A stretch of 7,708 nt of DNA from JBFEYJ01 sp041562215 (GTDB lineage Bacteria; Pseudomonadota; Gammaproteobacteria; Thiohalomonadales; Thiohalomonadaceae). The notes under the pieces were generated by a model, which saw nothing but the letters and a program-made list of their open reading frames with translations, searched no databases and was not told where the DNA came from. The stretch's first letter is position 1; the number at the start of each line of letters is the position of its first letter. This document shows positions 6,347 to 7,708 of the stretch, one piece after another. The stretch lies in the NCBI GenBank assembly GCA_041562215.1, contig JBFEYJ010000137.1, forward strand, positions 1 through 7,708. The letters run 5' to 3'. The position numbers were made by a program, and so were the translations under genes.

Positions 6347-6853
6347 ATGACGGACTACGTTGATCACGCCGAGATTAAAATGGGTCAGCTGTTGACTATC
6401 GGCATATCGGGTGTTGCCCTGGCTATGCAGGATACGCTGCCGTTATGGCTGCTGGGGGTAGTGTTTTTGCTATCGGGGAGTTTGCGGGGGATAAGTCCCT
6501 TCACGCTTCTTTACCGCTGGGTAGTTCAGCCGTTGTGCCTTATGAAGTCTGATTATCGACTCGATAATATTCAGCCTCACAAGTTTGGCCAGCTGGTAGG
6601 CGCCATAACCGTGATGCTCGCTCTTGGACTGATTGAGTATGGATACCCGACCGCTGGCTGGGTCGTGGTCGGCGTTCTGATTGTGTTCACGGGAATTTCG
6701 TATGCAGGGTGGTGTGTGGGCTGCTTTATGTATTTCCAGCTGAATCGGCTGGGGCTGGGAGGTTTTTTCCGGCATGCACAGAAGGATAAGTCCGTGTTTC
6801 CCGGCATGCGCCCACGACGCGATGGCTGCGAAGAGCCAATGAGAAACGAATAG
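6347..6853 (+). CDS. DUF4395-family integral membrane protein
   Basis: This 168-residue protein has paired hydrophobic segments at about 13-46 (LLTIGISGVALAM, LPLWLLGVVFLLSG) and 82-128 (LVGAITVMLALGLI, GWVVVGVLIVFTGISYAG). Between them lies the family signature RGISPFTLLYRWVVQP (47-62) and NIQPHKFGQLVGA (74-86). A W-C-V-G-C-F-M-Y motif places two Cys at 123 and 126 near the end of the last membrane segment, as in other DUF4395 proteins. The molecular role of the family is not established; the Cys pair hints at redox or metal chemistry, which is inference. The start is ATG 6347, with GAGAG at 6337-6341 as ribosome site; the in-frame GTG at 6314 has none. It is transcribed away from lysR and ends at a strong hairpin terminator, so it is probably a single-gene unit under that regulator. 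Confidence 0.85.
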   Translation: MTDYVDHAEIKMGQLLTIGISGVALAMQDTLPLWLLGVVFLLSGSLRGISPFTLLYRWVVQPLCLMKSDYRLDNIQPHKFGQLVGAITVMLALGLIEYGYPTAGWVVVGVLIVFTGISYAGWCVGCFMYFQLNRLGLGGFFRHAQKDKSVFPGMRPRRDGCEEPMRNE

Positions 6854-6857
6854 CCGG

Positions 6858-6887
6858 GGGGCCCTACCGGAGGGCCCCAATTATTTT
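6858..6887 (+). terminator. intrinsic terminator after the DUF4395 gene
   Basis: GGGGCCCT (6858-6865) and AGGGCCCC (6871-6878) form a perfect 8-bp G+C-rich stem around loop ACCGG, followed by AATTATTTT. It starts five bases after the DUF4395 stop codon. The T-rich side faces the plus strand, so it serves that gene best. The minus-strand barrel gene ends 35 bp away and lacks a T run on its side of the stem. Confidence 0.85.
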
Positions 6888-6912
6888 GAATTATTCCCTA
6901 CCCTGAACGGGA

Positions 6913-7708
6913 TCAGAATCGCTGCGTGTAGCGGATGTAGAAGTCATCGTCTACGCGCTTTTGCGTCGCCGTGATGAGCTCCTCCAGGTCGCGCCTTTCG
7001 CGGACACGCGCTTCAAGTGTCTGCGTCGTGGACAGACGCCACTGGTAGCGTGCCTCCAGCAGTTCCTGATTGTTGCTGAAGTCAGGGGAAAGCAACCAGC
7101 CTCCTTCCACCTGCCCATAAACCACACCGACACTATGCCTCGGGGCGATATCGACGAAGTTAACCGAGGTCTGGAAGGCGAAGCCGTCGCTATCGCCCCC
7201 GCCCGGTAGAGCCAGGGCGGCGTTGGTGGGGGTAGTGGGTGCGAAGCCGGCTTCGCCTGCCCAGATGAACCGCATACCGCCGGTCTGGGGCCATTGCAAT
7301 GCGATACGTCCGGTGATGCCCATGTAGTCATCGATACGGCCTGAGGCAGTCCCATCGGTCCGTAACGCATCCTGGATGACGGTAATGTCCAAGCCTCGCT
7401 GTAAGTAGCGGCCTTGTGTGTCTTTTTTATCCATCCCGGCATAATAGGTGATGTGGCTTAATGGTTTGGTGAAGGCCAGCGGGCTGCGGCGCACTGTGGT
7501 CGGACCCTCGTCCTCGCTGCGTTGCAGGATGATATGGGAGTTCCAGCCACTGCTGTCGTTGTAACGGGCGTAAACACCGTCTGTCCAGGTGATCTCGGTG
7601 TTGGGTGAGTCGTTGCGGCTGAGTGATTTCTTGGCGACACCCTCCAGCTCGAACTTGGTCTGCATACGGCCCATAATGAGATTCCAGTTGTTCCTCGGCT
7701 GGTAGCGA
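6913..7708 (-). CDS. C-terminal part of an outer-membrane beta-barrel protein (5' end outside window)
   Basis: The frame stays open from the window edge to TGA at 6913-6915, giving about 264 residues. The first Met (7674) is internal: the residues before it (RYQPRNNWNLI) continue a beta strand into MGRMQTKFELEG. The protein is a series of amphipathic strands, for instance DGVYARYND, WNSHIILQRS, LSHITYYAGMD, GLDITVIQDAL, GITGRIALQW, GMRFIWAGEAGF, HSVGVVYGQVEGGW, LLEARYQWRL, TLEARVRERRDLE and DFYIRYTQRF. It ends in Phe after alternating aromatic residues, the standard barrel-assembly signal. A Gly/Pro/Thr-rich stretch (FAPTTPTNAALALPGGGDSD) is probably an exposed loop. It resembles porin-like hypothetical proteins of Proteobacteria, but I cannot name a substrate. 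It converges on the DUF4395 gene. Confidence 0.75.
   Translation of the reverse strand, partial: RYQPRNNWNLIMGRMQTKFELEGVAKKSLSRNDSPNTEITWTDGVYARYNDSSGWNSHIILQRSEDEGPTTVRRSPLAFTKPLSHITYYAGMDKKDTQGRYLQRGLDITVIQDALRTDGTASGRIDDYMGITGRIALQWPQTGGMRFIWAGEAGFAPTTPTNAALALPGGGDSDGFAFQTSVNFVDIAPRHSVGVVYGQVEGGWLLSPDFSNNQELLEARYQWRLSTTQTLEARVRERRDLEELITATQKRVDDDFYIRYTQRF

Noticed and set aside
1..7708. CRISPR arrays, rRNA or tRNA genes, complete insertion sequences
   Set aside because: No regularly spaced repeats, no cloverleaf or rRNA-like sequence and no transposase reading frame were seen on either strand.

Overview
The window looks like chromosomal DNA of a Gram-negative bacterium, most likely a gammaproteobacterium. 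It holds two outer-membrane beta-barrel proteins that end in a C-terminal Phe, a lipoprotein with a clean lipobox, a 7TMR-DISM sensor and a LysR regulator. Base composition is mixed: the left third and the xre region look richer in A+T, while the 7TMR-DISM and right-end genes look richer in G+C. That fits an accessory or rearranged stretch. I cannot name the species.

Layout, left to right. (1) 1-817, + strand: the 3' end of an outer-membrane protein gene, then 54 bp on, a DUF2846-type lipoprotein gene; probably one transcript. (2) 818-1129: no gene, but a 113-bp segment bounded by short inverted repeats. (3) 1130-1861, +: an intact M50B-type membrane metalloprotease-like gene (HEISH). (4) 1862-2201: no gene; a hairpin at the protease stop codon and a run of four stem-loops at 2087-2192. 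(5) 2202-2507, -: a small XRE-family repressor. Its upstream region carries two matching operator-like palindromes, CTAAG-N5-CTTAG. One fills the spacer of a rightward promoter candidate, yet no convincing gene lies downstream. (6) 3190-4938: a decayed zone with two converging broken genes. A glycerophosphodiester phosphodiesterase (+) is frameshifted and cut off. A 7TMR-DISM sensor (-) has an in-frame stop and a frameshift, and has lost its output domain. They meet tail to tail at about 3732, which marks a rearrangement or deletion breakpoint. (7) 4939-5372: no gene. (8) 5373-6254, -, and 6347-6853, +: a divergent pair of a LysR regulator and a DUF4395 membrane protein, with a 12-bp palindrome between them and a strong terminator after the DUF4395 gene. 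(9) 6913-7708, -: the C-terminal part of another outer-membrane beta-barrel protein that runs off the window.

The genes do not form one pathway. The most notable signals are the XRE operator/promoter arrangement with no obvious target, the stem-loop cluster between the protease and xre, and the double-truncation junction. I did not find a clear, complete new multi-gene system.
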